Part shown: positions 15,135 to 23,356 of the stretch, piece after piece
How the letters are laid out: each line of letters begins with the position of its first letter
Numbering within the stretch: the first letter of the stretch is position 1
Assembly (NCBI GenBank): GCA_965248735.1
Contig: OZ252146.1
Location: 1,860,001-1,924,000 of the forward strand
Length of the DNA stretch: 64,000 nucleotides
Direction of reading: 5' to 3'
From: Aldehydirespirator sp965248735
Lineage (GTDB): Bacteria; Actinomycetota; Acidimicrobiia; Acidimicrobiales; Aldehydirespiratoraceae
Position numbers and translations under genes: made by a program
Notes under the pieces: generated by a model
Told to the model about the DNA's origin: nothing
Database searches by the model: none
The model's input: the letters and a program-made list of their open reading frames with translations, nothing else

Positions 15135-16325
15135 ATGAGAATCGACAGCGTGCGGGCCGTGCTCGTCGGCTACCGCAAGATCGACCCCGACATGGAGCGC
15201 AGCTTCGCGCTGGTGCGCATCGAGACCGACGACGGCACCGTCGGCTGGGGCGAGTCGTCCACCAACTGGGGGCACTCCTATCCGACGGTCTTTCGGGCGG
15301 TCGTCGACGATGTGTGCTCCCGGCATCTGGAGGGCCGTGACCCTCTGGCCATCCGCGACCGGGTCGCCGACCTTCAGGTGGCTCTCGACGGCTATCTCGG
15401 CTGGGAGGGCCTCACCAGCCAGACCATCGGCGCGGTGGAGATCGCCCTGTGGGACATCCTCGGCAAGACCCTGAACGCGCCGGTGCACCAGCTGCTGGGC
15501 GGCAGCGCCTACCCCATACCCGTGTACGGCACCGGCACCACCATGTTCGAGGAGAGCGCCCAGTGGCACGCCCACTATTTCGACCAGTGCATGGACCTTG
15601 GCTTCGCGGGCGTCAAGGTGCGTCTGGGCCGGACCATCGACGGCGACGAGGAGGCTGTCGCCACCGTGCGGGAGCACATCGGCGTCGACAAGCTGATGGG
15701 CGTCGACTCGTACTGGTTCCACGACCCGGACTCGGCCATCGAGCTGTGCCGACGGATCGCCCCCTACGGCATCCACTTCTTCGAGGAGCCTGTGCCCCAG
15801 TACCAGATCGAGGGCCTCGAACGGCTCCAGCACAACTCGCCGATACGGGTGGCGGTGGGGGAGCGGGTGTACTCGCCCCGCATGTACGCCGAGCTGGCCC
15901 GGCGCGACGCGGCCCGGGTCTTCGAGCCCGACGCCTCCCTCACCGGCGGGATACTCAACTGCCTCGAGATCGCCGCCATCGGCGCCCGCCACTCCATAGA
16001 GGTCATCCCCCACGTCGGGGGGCCGACGGTGGTGGGGCTGGCCGCCAACCTGCATTGGGCCACCGCGGCGAGGGTGCGGCTGTGCGAGTACGACATCGAC
16101 CCGCACCAGCCGATGATCACCGACATCGGCCACAACCCGGGCCTGGCCCTCACTGATCTGGGAGGCGGGCACATCACCGCGCCGACCGGGCCGGGTCTGG
16201 GCGTGGACGTGGACGAGGAGAAGCTGGCCGCGCACCCCTACCGGGAGGGCGACACCTACGCCGAGCTGTTCCCCGAGCACGAATCGGGCCGCACCGCGGC
16301 CGGCGCCGGGCCGTCCGACGGCTGA
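15135..16325 (+). CDS. Mandelate racemase/enolase superfamily enzyme (sugar-acid dehydratase-like)
   Basis: The 396-residue protein has the capping domain (residues 1-120) and a barrel with the superfamily residues: a Lys in GVKVRLGRT, metal ligands Asp in MGVDSYWF, Glu in HFFEEPVP and Glu in AVGERVYS, and a His in VIPHVGGPT. These enzymes abstract the proton alpha to a carboxylate, usually in sugar-acid dehydration or cycloisomerisation. The exact substrate cannot be read from the motifs. It starts at ATG 15135 beyond the hairpin repeats and sits between the aldo/keto reductase and the regulator, fitting a pathway role. Confidence 0.82.
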   Translation: MRIDSVRAVLVGYRKIDPDMERSFALVRIETDDGTVGWGESSTNWGHSYPTVFRAVVDDVCSRHLEGRDPLAIRDRVADLQVALDGYLGWEGLTSQTIGAVEIALWDILGKTLNAPVHQLLGGSAYPIPVYGTGTTMFEESAQWHAHYFDQCMDLGFAGVKVRLGRTIDGDEEAVATVREHIGVDKLMGVDSYWFHDPDSAIELCRRIAPYGIHFFEEPVPQYQIEGLERLQHNSPIRVAVGERVYSPRMYAELARRDAARVFEPDASLTGGILNCLEIAAIGARHSIEVIPHVGGPTVVGLAANLHWATAARVRLCEYDIDPHQPMITDIGHNPGLALTDLGGGHITAPTGPGLGVDVDEEKLAAHPYREGDTYAELFPEHESGRTAAGAGPSDG

Positions 16326-16365
16326 CCGGCCGGGACGAGAATCCTCCGCCAGTAGCCTCGGGCCG

Positions 16366-16971
16366 ATGGCCGCCACCGCCCAGCCCCAGCCCCGCCGCGA
16401 CCACGACACCCGCGCCCTGGAGGAGCTGGGCCAGGCGGTGCGCAGCCGCCGCAACCAGCTCGGCCTGACACTCAGCCAGGTCGCCGACCGCTCCGGCCTG
16501 TCGGTTCCGTTCCTGAGCCAGGTGGAGACCAGCTTCGCCGCGCCCAGCCTGACGTCGCTGTTCGCCATCGCCAGAGTGCTGGAGACCACCCCCGAGCGGT
16601 TGCTGGCCGGCCCGGTGTCGGCCGACGTGGTGGTCACCGGATGCGATCAGGGCCAGCGCTACGACATCACCGACGCGCCCCAGACCGCGTTCCGCCGCCA
16701 GCTGACCGGCCTCGACGAGCCCTTCAGCGCGGCCGAGTACGTGGTCGAGCCCGGCTCGCAGCTGGGCGGCTTCTTCGCGTCCGAGGGTCGGGAGATGATC
16801 CACGTCACCCAGGGGACGCTGGCCGTTGACCTCGACGACGCCGACGGCCACATCGTCACCCACCGCCTGGCTGCGGGCGACACGATGATCTACTCCACGG
16901 CCACCCGCCACCGCTGGCACCACTTGGGCGCCGAGACCACCCGCTTCGTCCACGTCTCCGCCCCCGGCTAG
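16366..16971 (+). CDS. XRE-family HTH regulator with C-terminal cupin domain
   Basis: The 201-residue protein has an XRE helix-turn-helix at about residues 22-76 (RSRRNQLGLTLSQVADRSG, then FLSQVETSFAAPS) and a cupin at about residues 115-198 (FFASEGREMIHVTQGTL ... AGDTMIYSTATRHRWHH). This architecture is common in regulators of catabolic and polyamine pathways, where the cupin senses a small ligand. It is the only intact regulator in the 8.9-23 kb catabolic region and lies between the two operons that share the TTTGAT-N3-ATCAAA operator, so it is the likely repressor or activator. Confidence 0.85.
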   Translation: MAATAQPQPRRDHDTRALEELGQAVRSRRNQLGLTLSQVADRSGLSVPFLSQVETSFAAPSLTSLFAIARVLETTPERLLAGPVSADVVVTGCDQGQRYDITDAPQTAFRRQLTGLDEPFSAAEYVVEPGSQLGGFFASEGREMIHVTQGTLAVDLDDADGHIVTHRLAAGDTMIYSTATRHRWHHLGAETTRFVHVSAPG

Positions 16972-17002
16972 CCCCGGCCCGAGGGCTCGGCCGCGGCGCG
17001 GG

Positions 17003-17800
17003 TCAGGGCTCGATGAGGGGGAAGACCTCGCTGGCGACGAGGTCGCCGGTGCTGAGGCCGTGGGGCAGCATCCGCCAGAACACCGCGGCCTGCTCGCCCA
17101 AGTCGAGGTAGCGGGTGTCGGGATGGGCGTAGCGGGTGGACAGGCGGCGGAAGGGCCGGTCGGCCACCTCCCGGACGCCGGTCGAGTGCAGCATCCGGGA
17201 GTCGATTGCCACCGCGTCGCCGGCTCTCAGGTCCCAGGTGGTGACCGGGAAGCGCTCCGGGTCGGCGTCCACGTCGGGCACCGGCTCCAACTCCGAGGCG
17301 CCGCCGATGGTGGTGGTCGACGACGAGAACTCGATGGGCGCGTAGGTGATGCCGGTGGCGTGGGAGCCCTCCACCACCCGCAGCGCGGCGTCGGCGGCCA
17401 CGTCGTCGAGGGTGACCCAGATGGTGGCGAAGGGCCGGTCCAGGTTGTAGTAGGGGTGGTCCTGGTGCCAGGGGCTGCGCGAGATCGCGCCGGGCTCCGA
17501 GCAGAACCACTGGTCCTCGATCAGCACCGCGGCCTCGGCGCCGCAGAGCTCCGCGCCCAGCGCGGGCAGCGCCGAGGAGTGGGTCGCCTCGGCGATGTCG
17601 GGATCGTCGAACCAGCGGAACAGGTCGCTGTCCACCTTCAACTCCCCCGGAGGCGACAGCACCCCGTAGAACTGGCTGGGACTGGCCTGGCAGCGCTCGA
17701 TGGCTCTGTGCAGCCGCTCGCACCAGCCGCGGTCCAGCAACCCCGGCACCACCACCGCGCCGCGGGCCTCGAACGCGGCCCGGCGCTCAGTGCTCGCCAC
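17003..17800 (-). CDS. Phytanoyl-CoA dioxygenase (PhyH)-family oxygenase
   Basis: This 265-residue Fe(II)/2-oxoglutarate-type oxygenase has the HxD iron ligands in WHQDHPYYN and the distal His in SRMLHSTGVRE, followed by an Arg (RRLSTR) able to bind 2-oxoglutarate. The family hydroxylates a wide range of small molecules. It is the last gene of the operon led by the substrate-binding protein, 10 nt after the Rieske large subunit, giving the pathway a third oxygenase. Confidence 0.82.
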   Translation of the reverse strand: MASTERRAAFEARGAVVVPGLLDRGWCERLHRAIERCQASPSQFYGVLSPPGELKVDSDLFRWFDDPDIAEATHSSALPALGAELCGAEAAVLIEDQWFCSEPGAISRSPWHQDHPYYNLDRPFATIWVTLDDVAADAALRVVEGSHATGITYAPIEFSSSTTTIGGASELEPVPDVDADPERFPVTTWDLRAGDAVAIDSRMLHSTGVREVADRPFRRLSTRYAHPDTRYLDLGEQAAVFWRMLPHGLSTGDLVASEVFPLIEP

Positions 17801-17810
17801 GGTGTCGACG

Positions 17811-19094
17811 TCAGCGGGCGCGGGTGGGCGCCGGCGCGGTCATCAGCTTGGCGTAGTGGGCGAGATAGCGCCGCTGGGGCGCCTCGGAGGTGATCGGGCC
17901 GCGGACCGTGCCGTCGGTGCCGTCGTCGGCGGCGTCGTCGGGAAGACCCCGGCTCATGTCGATCCACTCCATCTCCGGGATCGACAGACCCCGCTGGATC
18001 CGCTCGAACATGTCGAGGTCGTCGGGGGTGCCGAAGTTCACGAAGTCCTCGTCAACCCGCAGGCGCAGCAGGTCGATCTCCGGCGGCGCGCCCGGCGCGG
18101 AGGTCAGCCACAACTGCAGGCGGGTGCGGTCCACGGCCACCGGCTCCACCATCAGCAGCTGGTTGCCGACGAAGATCAGGTTCGGGAACAGCGACAGGTT
18201 CACCATGCTGCCCGTGGCCAGGTCGAGCAGCTCGGTGGCGCCGACATCGACCAGCGCCGACTCCAGAGGCTCCCGGAACGGCACGTTGCGCATCGTGGCC
18301 CACGGCCCCTTAGGGATGCCCGGGCGCTGGTCCACCACCATGTGGCCGTTGCGGAGTGCCTTGGACACCATCGGGGTCGATCCCGGGTCGCGGGCCAGCA
18401 CGGTCTCAACGTCGACGGTATCGCCCAGCGAGTTGTAGGAGTGGTGGGCGAACGTGGCGTGCAGGCCGTCGGCCGCGTTGTCCCACGACAGCTTCCAGTT
18501 GCCGGCGAACTCCAGGAGCTGCGGCGAGCCCTTCACCGCCAGCTCGCCGCCGGGATGGCGGTCGATGATGGTGTCGAGAGCCTCCCGGGCCTCGCCCAGC
18601 CAGCAATCCAGCGGCTCGGGCTCCGCGTTGAGGGTGGCGAACACGAAGCCCCGGTAGCTGGCTGTCTCCAGCCGCCCCAGCGAGAGCGTCGAGTAGTCCT
18701 CGACGGGATGGTCGGCAGGGAACGGGATGGCCACGAGCTGCCCGTCGGGTGCGTAGGTCCAGCCGTGGTAGGGGCACACGAAGCGCTTGGCGCAGCCCCG
18801 GTCCTCCGCGGCCAGCACCGTGCCCCGGTGCGCGCACCGGTTCAGGAGCACGTTCACCGCGCCGTCGCGGCCCCTGGTCATCAGCACCGGCCGCAGGCCC
18901 AGCGTGGTTGTGCGGTAGTCGCCGGGGCCGGGGATCTCGCTCTCATGGCCCACATAGCACCACGAAGCCGCGAACACCCGGGTCATCTCCATCTCGAAGA
19001 TCCGCGGGTCGGTGTAGATGCGGCGGTGCACCCGGTGGGGCTGCACCAACTGGCCGAAGTCGGGAGGGGACGGATCGAAGTCGGTGGCGGTCAC
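17811..19094 (-). CDS. Aromatic-ring-hydroxylating-type dioxygenase, large (alpha) subunit
   Basis: The 427-residue protein has a Rieske centre (CAHRG ... CPYHGW) in the N-terminal third and the mononuclear iron site in DNAADGLHATFAHHS (two His, with a bridging Asp upstream). Length and domain order are those of alpha subunits of ring-hydroxylating dioxygenases. GTG 19094 is chosen because it lies 10 nt after the beta-subunit stop and has AGGGG upstream; the frame remains open to 19157. Ferredoxin and reductase components are not encoded nearby. The substrate is unknown but should be what the ABC importer delivers. Confidence 0.87.
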   Translation of the reverse strand: MTATDFDPSPPDFGQLVQPHRVHRRIYTDPRIFEMEMTRVFAASWCYVGHESEIPGPGDYRTTTLGLRPVLMTRGRDGAVNVLLNRCAHRGTVLAAEDRGCAKRFVCPYHGWTYAPDGQLVAIPFPADHPVEDYSTLSLGRLETASYRGFVFATLNAEPEPLDCWLGEAREALDTIIDRHPGGELAVKGSPQLLEFAGNWKLSWDNAADGLHATFAHHSYNSLGDTVDVETVLARDPGSTPMVSKALRNGHMVVDQRPGIPKGPWATMRNVPFREPLESALVDVGATELLDLATGSMVNLSLFPNLIFVGNQLLMVEPVAVDRTRLQLWLTSAPGAPPEIDLLRLRVDEDFVNFGTPDDLDMFERIQRGLSIPEMEWIDMSRGLPDDAADDGTDGTVRGPITSEAPQRRYLAHYAKLMTAPAPTRAR

Positions 19095-19104
19095 GGCAAC
19101 ACCC

Positions 19105-19701
19105 CTACAGCAGGAAGCTCGGATTGCGTACGCCGGTGCCCAGCGCGGGCACGACAAGAATCTTGGTGCGGCGGCGGAGGTCGCCGCCGACGAGCTCGTG
19201 GATCTGGCACCCGGCGAGCTGCTGGTGGCGGCCGTGGCGGTGCTCGTCGATCAGCAGACTGGACCGGGTCACGAGACCGGTGGTCGCGGCCCACGCCTCG
19301 ACACCGCCGACGACGCGGGTGGTGAGCGACGGCGGCTGCTGGCCCCAGGCCGAGGGGTCTCGGCGCCACTCGACGCGCTCGGCCAGGCGGCGCCGGTCGT
19401 CCAGCAGCAGGGACTGGTCGGCGCCGGGGTGTGCGGCCCGCGACAGTGGCACCCACAGCACGGCGTCATCGGTCCAGCCGGCCAGCCAGTCCTCGAAGCG
19501 ACCGGCGTCCAGCAACCGGGCCTCGTGCAGCAGCGCGGCCGCGGCCGCGGCAGACAGGTCCGGATCGGCCCGGGGGCGGGCGTCCATACCGGCGAGCAGC
19601 CCGGCCAGTTCGTCGTAGCGGGCCAGCACCGCGGCCTGAGCATCGGCCGCCGTGGAGCAGGAGGGGCCGGCGCCGGGTGCGTCCGCAGCCGCGAGGGTCA
19701 T
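19105..19701 (-). CDS. Ring-hydroxylating dioxygenase, small (beta) subunit
   Basis: The 198-residue protein has the SnoaL/cystatin-like fold of dioxygenase beta subunits: FLHEARLLDAGRFEDWL-type start (here LLHEARLLDAGRFEDWLAGW), then AVLWVPLSR, and a C-terminal RRTKILVVPALGTGVRN. It is structural rather than catalytic. The ATG at 19701 overlaps the permease stop (ATGA) and the gene directly precedes the alpha subunit, so the two subunits are made together. Confidence 0.83.
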   Translation of the reverse strand: MTLAAADAPGAGPSCSTAADAQAAVLARYDELAGLLAGMDARPRADPDLSAAAAAALLHEARLLDAGRFEDWLAGWTDDAVLWVPLSRAAHPGADQSLLLDDRRRLAERVEWRRDPSAWGQQPPSLTTRVVGGVEAWAATTGLVTRSSLLIDEHRHGRHQQLAGCQIHELVGGDLRRRTKILVVPALGTGVRNPSFLL

Positions 19702-21320
19702 CGCGATATTCCCGGAGCCATGCGCTCGAGCGTACGAAGCTCGAACGCGGCCACCAGCGAGTAGCCGATCACGGCCACGATCGTTAGTACTGCCACCGAC
19801 ACCCACAGCACGTTGTAGTCGTTGCGGGTGAAGGCGGTGACCATGACGGCCCCAATCCCGTCTCCGGTGGCCAGCCACTCGGCCACGGTGGCGCCCAGAA
19901 GCGAGGTTGGCACCGCGATGCGGGCCGAGGCGAGCAGGGCCGGAACCGCCGACGGCAGGTAGGCGTTGCGCACATTGGCCACCGGTTGGGCGTCATAGGA
20001 CTTGAGAACGTCGAGGATCCCCTCGGGAGTGCGGCGCATGGCCACGTAGCAGTTCACCAGGGTCGGGAAGAAAGACATGACCGCCACGATCGCGGTGGTG
20101 GTCAGCACGCCCCGCCCGACGAACAGGATGATCAGCGGCGTGGTGACGATGATGGGGATCGACCTCAGCGCCACCGCGATCGGCATCAGGGCGCGCTCCA
20201 GCCAGGGGACCAGGATGAACACCACAGCTGTCACCAGCGCGCCGATCAAGCCGGCCACATAGCCGAGCGACGTGGTCCACAGGGTGGTCCACAGCGCGCC
20301 GAAGACCATCGAGCGGGTCTCGGGCGCGTCCGCGTTGGTGAACAGCTCCGCCCACACGTCGACGGGTGTCTTGGCGAAGAAGGGCTTGATCTGGAACCCC
20401 CACAAGAACGCGTACCAGAAGACGAACACGACGAGGATAGGAGCCAGCAGCGCCACCAGCCGGTTGAGCAGGCCCGGCTCCTGGCGGGGCGTCGGGACCG
20501 CGCCGAGGTCCAGTGCGGGCGACCACGGGCACAGGTACCGGCCCAGCGCCCCGATGACCATGTAGCCGCCGGTCGCCACGATGGTGGACATGACTGCGAT
20601 GACCCAGATCCTGTCGGTCTGGAGGGCGCCCAGAGCTCTGACTGTGAGGATGCCCAGACCCCTGTGCGCTCCGGTGAACTCGCCCACCACTGCGCCCAGG
20701 AATGCCGCCGGCGCGGCGATCTGCAGGCCGGCGAACATCGCGGGCACCGAGGCGCGGATCCGGACGCTGCGGAATGCGACCAGACGGCCCCTGCCGTAGG
20801 AGCGGACCACGTCCAGGGCGCTTCCCGGCGCCAGGTCGAAGCCGAGCAGCGCGGCCACGTAGGTGGTGAAGACCACGGCCAGCGCCGACAGCGCTATAGG
20901 GGTTCCGTTGCCCGGTCCGGTGATCAGCCGCAGGATCGGGGCCACCGCTATGAACGGCAGGCAGAAGATCGTCAGGGCTATAGCCCCGATGCTGCGGCGC
21001 GACAGAGGAACGAGAGACGCCACCGCGGCCAGCCCGATGGCGGCCAGGTTCCCCCATAGGAACCCCCATGCCGCGGTCTTGGTCGAGTGCCACAGGTTGC
21101 GAAGGTAGAGACCGCGGAACTCGAGGAACTCGACCACCACCGCGGTGGGCGGCGACAGCCGGTACGACCCCGCGTACACGGTGCGGGCCAGTAGCTCCCA
21201 CAACAGAATGAAACCGATCCCGACCAGCGCGCTGAGCACCCGCGGCGGCACCTTGTCGAGCCTGCTGCCGCCCCCGGAGCGGGTGGGAGCAGTGGCCGTG
21301 GCCTGGGCGGCGTCGCTCAA
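19698..21320 (-). CDS. ABC importer permease, fused double domain (NitT/TauT family)
   Basis: The 540-residue protein contains two BPD_transp_1 permease domains in tandem: residues 25-270 with coupling motif GEFTGAHRGLG, and residues 285-535 with EWLATGDGIG. About 12 membrane spans are predicted. Most SsuC/TauC-type importers use a homodimer of one permease; here the fusion supplies both halves in one chain. It overlaps its ATPase gene by 4 nt and the dioxygenase beta gene by 4 nt. Confidence 0.87.
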   Translation of the reverse strand: MSDAAQATATAPTRSGGGSRLDKVPPRVLSALVGIGFILLWELLARTVYAGSYRLSPPTAVVVEFLEFRGLYLRNLWHSTKTAAWGFLWGNLAAIGLAAVASLVPLSRRSIGAIALTIFCLPFIAVAPILRLITGPGNGTPIALSALAVVFTTYVAALLGFDLAPGSALDVVRSYGRGRLVAFRSVRIRASVPAMFAGLQIAAPAAFLGAVVGEFTGAHRGLGILTVRALGALQTDRIWVIAVMSTIVATGGYMVIGALGRYLCPWSPALDLGAVPTPRQEPGLLNRLVALLAPILVVFVFWYAFLWGFQIKPFFAKTPVDVWAELFTNADAPETRSMVFGALWTTLWTTSLGYVAGLIGALVTAVVFILVPWLERALMPIAVALRSIPIIVTTPLIILFVGRGVLTTTAIVAVMSFFPTLVNCYVAMRRTPEGILDVLKSYDAQPVANVRNAYLPSAVPALLASARIAVPTSLLGATVAEWLATGDGIGAVMVTAFTRNDYNVLWVSVAVLTIVAVIGYSLVAAFELRTLERMAPGISR

Positions 21321-22120
21321 CTGGGGTCCGTGTCGAGTTGCACGACCTGCCCCTCGGAGCGGTGCAGGCTGGCCGAGACGGCCTGCACTTTGGCGTGGAA
21401 CTTGTCGGTGAGCAGCAGGTCCCGAGTTCGGGGACGATCGAACCCGAGGGTGTGGCTGGCCACCACCCTCCCCGGCCGAGGCGACATGACCAGGACCTCG
21501 TCGGCCACGTACACCGCCTCAGGGATCGAGTGGGTGACCAGGATGGTGGTGGTGCCCCGCGCCGTCCAGATCCGCTGCAGCTCGTCGTTGAGCTGCTGGC
21601 GGGTCAGGGCGTCGAGAGCGCCGAACGGCTCGTCGAGCAGCAGCAGGTCAGGCTGGGTGACCAGCGACCGGGCGATGGCCACCCGCTGGCGCATGCCCCC
21701 CGAGAGCTGCGAGGGCCGGGCCTTCTCGAATCCCTGGAGCCCCACCAGCTCGACGAGGTCGCTCACCGCTTCGGTGTCGTGGCGCCGGCCCACCAGCTCC
21801 AGCGCAAGACGGATGTTGGTCGAGACCGTCCGCCACGGCAGCAGCGACGGGTCCTGGAAGGCCACTCCGATGCGCTGCCCCCGTCGCATCTCGTCGGGGG
21901 ACGAGCCGTCCATGTCGATGGTGCCCTCGTCGGGCATGTCCAGACCGGCCACGAGCCGCAGCGCGGTGGACTTGCCGCAACCCGACGGCCCGATCAGCGC
22001 GGTGAAGCCGCCCGCAGGCACGTGCATGTCGAACCCGCGCAGGGCTGTCACCTCGTCGCCGGCCAGGGCGAACGTGCGACCGACCCCGACGACGTCTACC
22101 GGCGCTCCCCGCCGGTCCAT
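21317..22120 (-). CDS. ABC importer ATP-binding protein (NitT/TauT family)
   Basis: The protein has Walker A GPSGCGKST, Q-loop FQDPSLLPW, signature LSGGMRQRVAIA, Walker B LLLLDEPFGALD and an H-loop THSIPEA, matching SsuB/TauB/ThiZ-type ATPases. ATG 22120 is preferred to the GTG one codon upstream. It powers uptake through the fused permease encoded just downstream. Confidence 0.9.
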   Translation of the reverse strand: MDRRGAPVDVVGVGRTFALAGDEVTALRGFDMHVPAGGFTALIGPSGCGKSTALRLVAGLDMPDEGTIDMDGSSPDEMRRGQRIGVAFQDPSLLPWRTVSTNIRLALELVGRRHDTEAVSDLVELVGLQGFEKARPSQLSGGMRQRVAIARSLVTQPDLLLLDEPFGALDALTRQQLNDELQRIWTARGTTTILVTHSIPEAVYVADEVLVMSPRPGRVVASHTLGFDRPRTRDLLLTDKFHAKVQAVSASLHRSEGQVVQLDTDPS

Positions 22121-22155
22121 CACCCGCGGTGCTTAGAGGCTGCTTTGGCGCTCCG

Positions 22156-23199
22156 TCACGAGAGCACGGGACCGTCGGCGTAGATCTCCTCCAGCAGCGA
22201 CCGGTCCCACAGGTCCTCAGTGACGTTCACGCCGAGCGCCTTCAGGACCCGGATGTTGTCGGCGACCGACTGGTCGGTCCACCACAGGAAGCCGCTCGCG
22301 TCGGTGACGTCGCTGAACATGAGCTTGATGAACTCCGAGGCCTTGATCGTCTCGGTCTCCAGGTCCATGCCGGCGTCGGGGAACCGGTCGACGGTTACCT
22401 GCGCGGCCGTGTCCGGGTCGGCCTTGTGGTCCTGCCAGCCCAGGATCTCGCCCCTCAGCATCCCGAGCGCGGCGTCGCGGTTGTTGGCCAGGGTGTCGTC
22501 GGTGGCGATGTAGGTCTGGCTGTGCACCGCGTAGCCGAAGTCGGCGAACAGCATGGTCGTGTTGTCGATCCCGGCGACGGTCATGGCGACGGGCAGGTCG
22601 ACGAGCCAGCACAGCAGGCAGTCCACCTCGCCGTTCACCAGCGGGGCGGGGTCGTAGTCGCTCTGGATGACTTCGACTCTGGAGAGATCGACGTCGTTCA
22701 GCGACGCCAGCAAGTCGAGGTCGAGCTGGTTGTTGAAGGCCATGCCGAGCTTCCTGCCCTCGAGGTCTCTGGGCTCGTTGACCGGGTTGCTCGTCAGCGA
22801 GGCGATCACGAACGGGTTGCGCTGCATGGCCACGCCCACGATCTTGAACGACGCGCCGTCGGCCACGGACTGGCCGGCGAAGTTGGCGGCCGAGATGCCC
22901 ATGATGGCCTGGCCTGCCTCCACCGCGGCGTCGGGGGACACACCTGGCCCGCCCGGTACGAGCGACACGTCGAGGCCTTGGTTCGCGTAGTGGCCGTTAT
23001 GGGCCGCGAGGTAAGAGCCGCCGAATTGCACCGAGTCGAACCAGCTCAGCTGGAAGTTCACCGACGTGAGCGGCGCCGCCGGCGGGGGCTCCGAGGAGCC
23101 CGAGCACGCGGCGAGCACGCTGCTGCCGCCCAGCAGCAGCCCGGCCCCGGCGGCGGTGCCTCCCAGGAATGTGCGTCTGGAGAAATGGTTGGCGGTCAT
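22156..23199 (-). CDS. ABC importer substrate-binding lipoprotein (NMT1/THI5-like)
   Basis: This 347-residue protein has a twin-arginine lipoprotein signal: SRRTFLGG at residues 7-14 and lipobox LAAC around residue 32. The mature domain (LSWFDSVQFGGSYLAAHNGHY ... at about residues 50-75) resembles NMT1/THI5-type binding proteins used for pyrimidine, sulfonate and nitrate-type ligands. It opens the operon that also encodes the ATPase, permease and three oxygenase genes, 55 nt downstream of the shared operator. Confidence 0.85.
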   Translation of the reverse strand: MTANHFSRRTFLGGTAAGAGLLLGGSSVLAACSGSSEPPPAAPLTSVNFQLSWFDSVQFGGSYLAAHNGHYANQGLDVSLVPGGPGVSPDAAVEAGQAIMGISAANFAGQSVADGASFKIVGVAMQRNPFVIASLTSNPVNEPRDLEGRKLGMAFNNQLDLDLLASLNDVDLSRVEVIQSDYDPAPLVNGEVDCLLCWLVDLPVAMTVAGIDNTTMLFADFGYAVHSQTYIATDDTLANNRDAALGMLRGEILGWQDHKADPDTAAQVTVDRFPDAGMDLETETIKASEFIKLMFSDVTDASGFLWWTDQSVADNIRVLKALGVNVTEDLWDRSLLEEIYADGPVLS

Positions 23200-23254
23200 T
23201 GGATCCCCCTGTTCAGACAGCCCTCAGCGCCGAACCGCCGAAGGCTTAGGTCAC

Positions 23255-23269
23255 TTTGATCACATCAAA
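23255..23269. promoter_or_regulatory. Operator TTTGAT-N3-ATCAAA, copy 2
   Basis: TTTGATCACATCAAA is a perfect inverted repeat, extended to CTTTGAT/ATCAAAG at 23254-23270, 55 bp before the substrate-binding protein start. It has the same arms and 3-bp spacing as the site at 13941-13955, so the transporter/oxygenase operon and the PanB-like operon are probably controlled together. Confidence 0.72.
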
Positions 23270-23356
23270 GTACCACACGGCCGGAGCCCGCGCCCAAGGC
23301 GGGAGCGACCCCCACGCGGAGCCGCGACGAACTCTGGTAACGGCTTGTGCCGGTGC

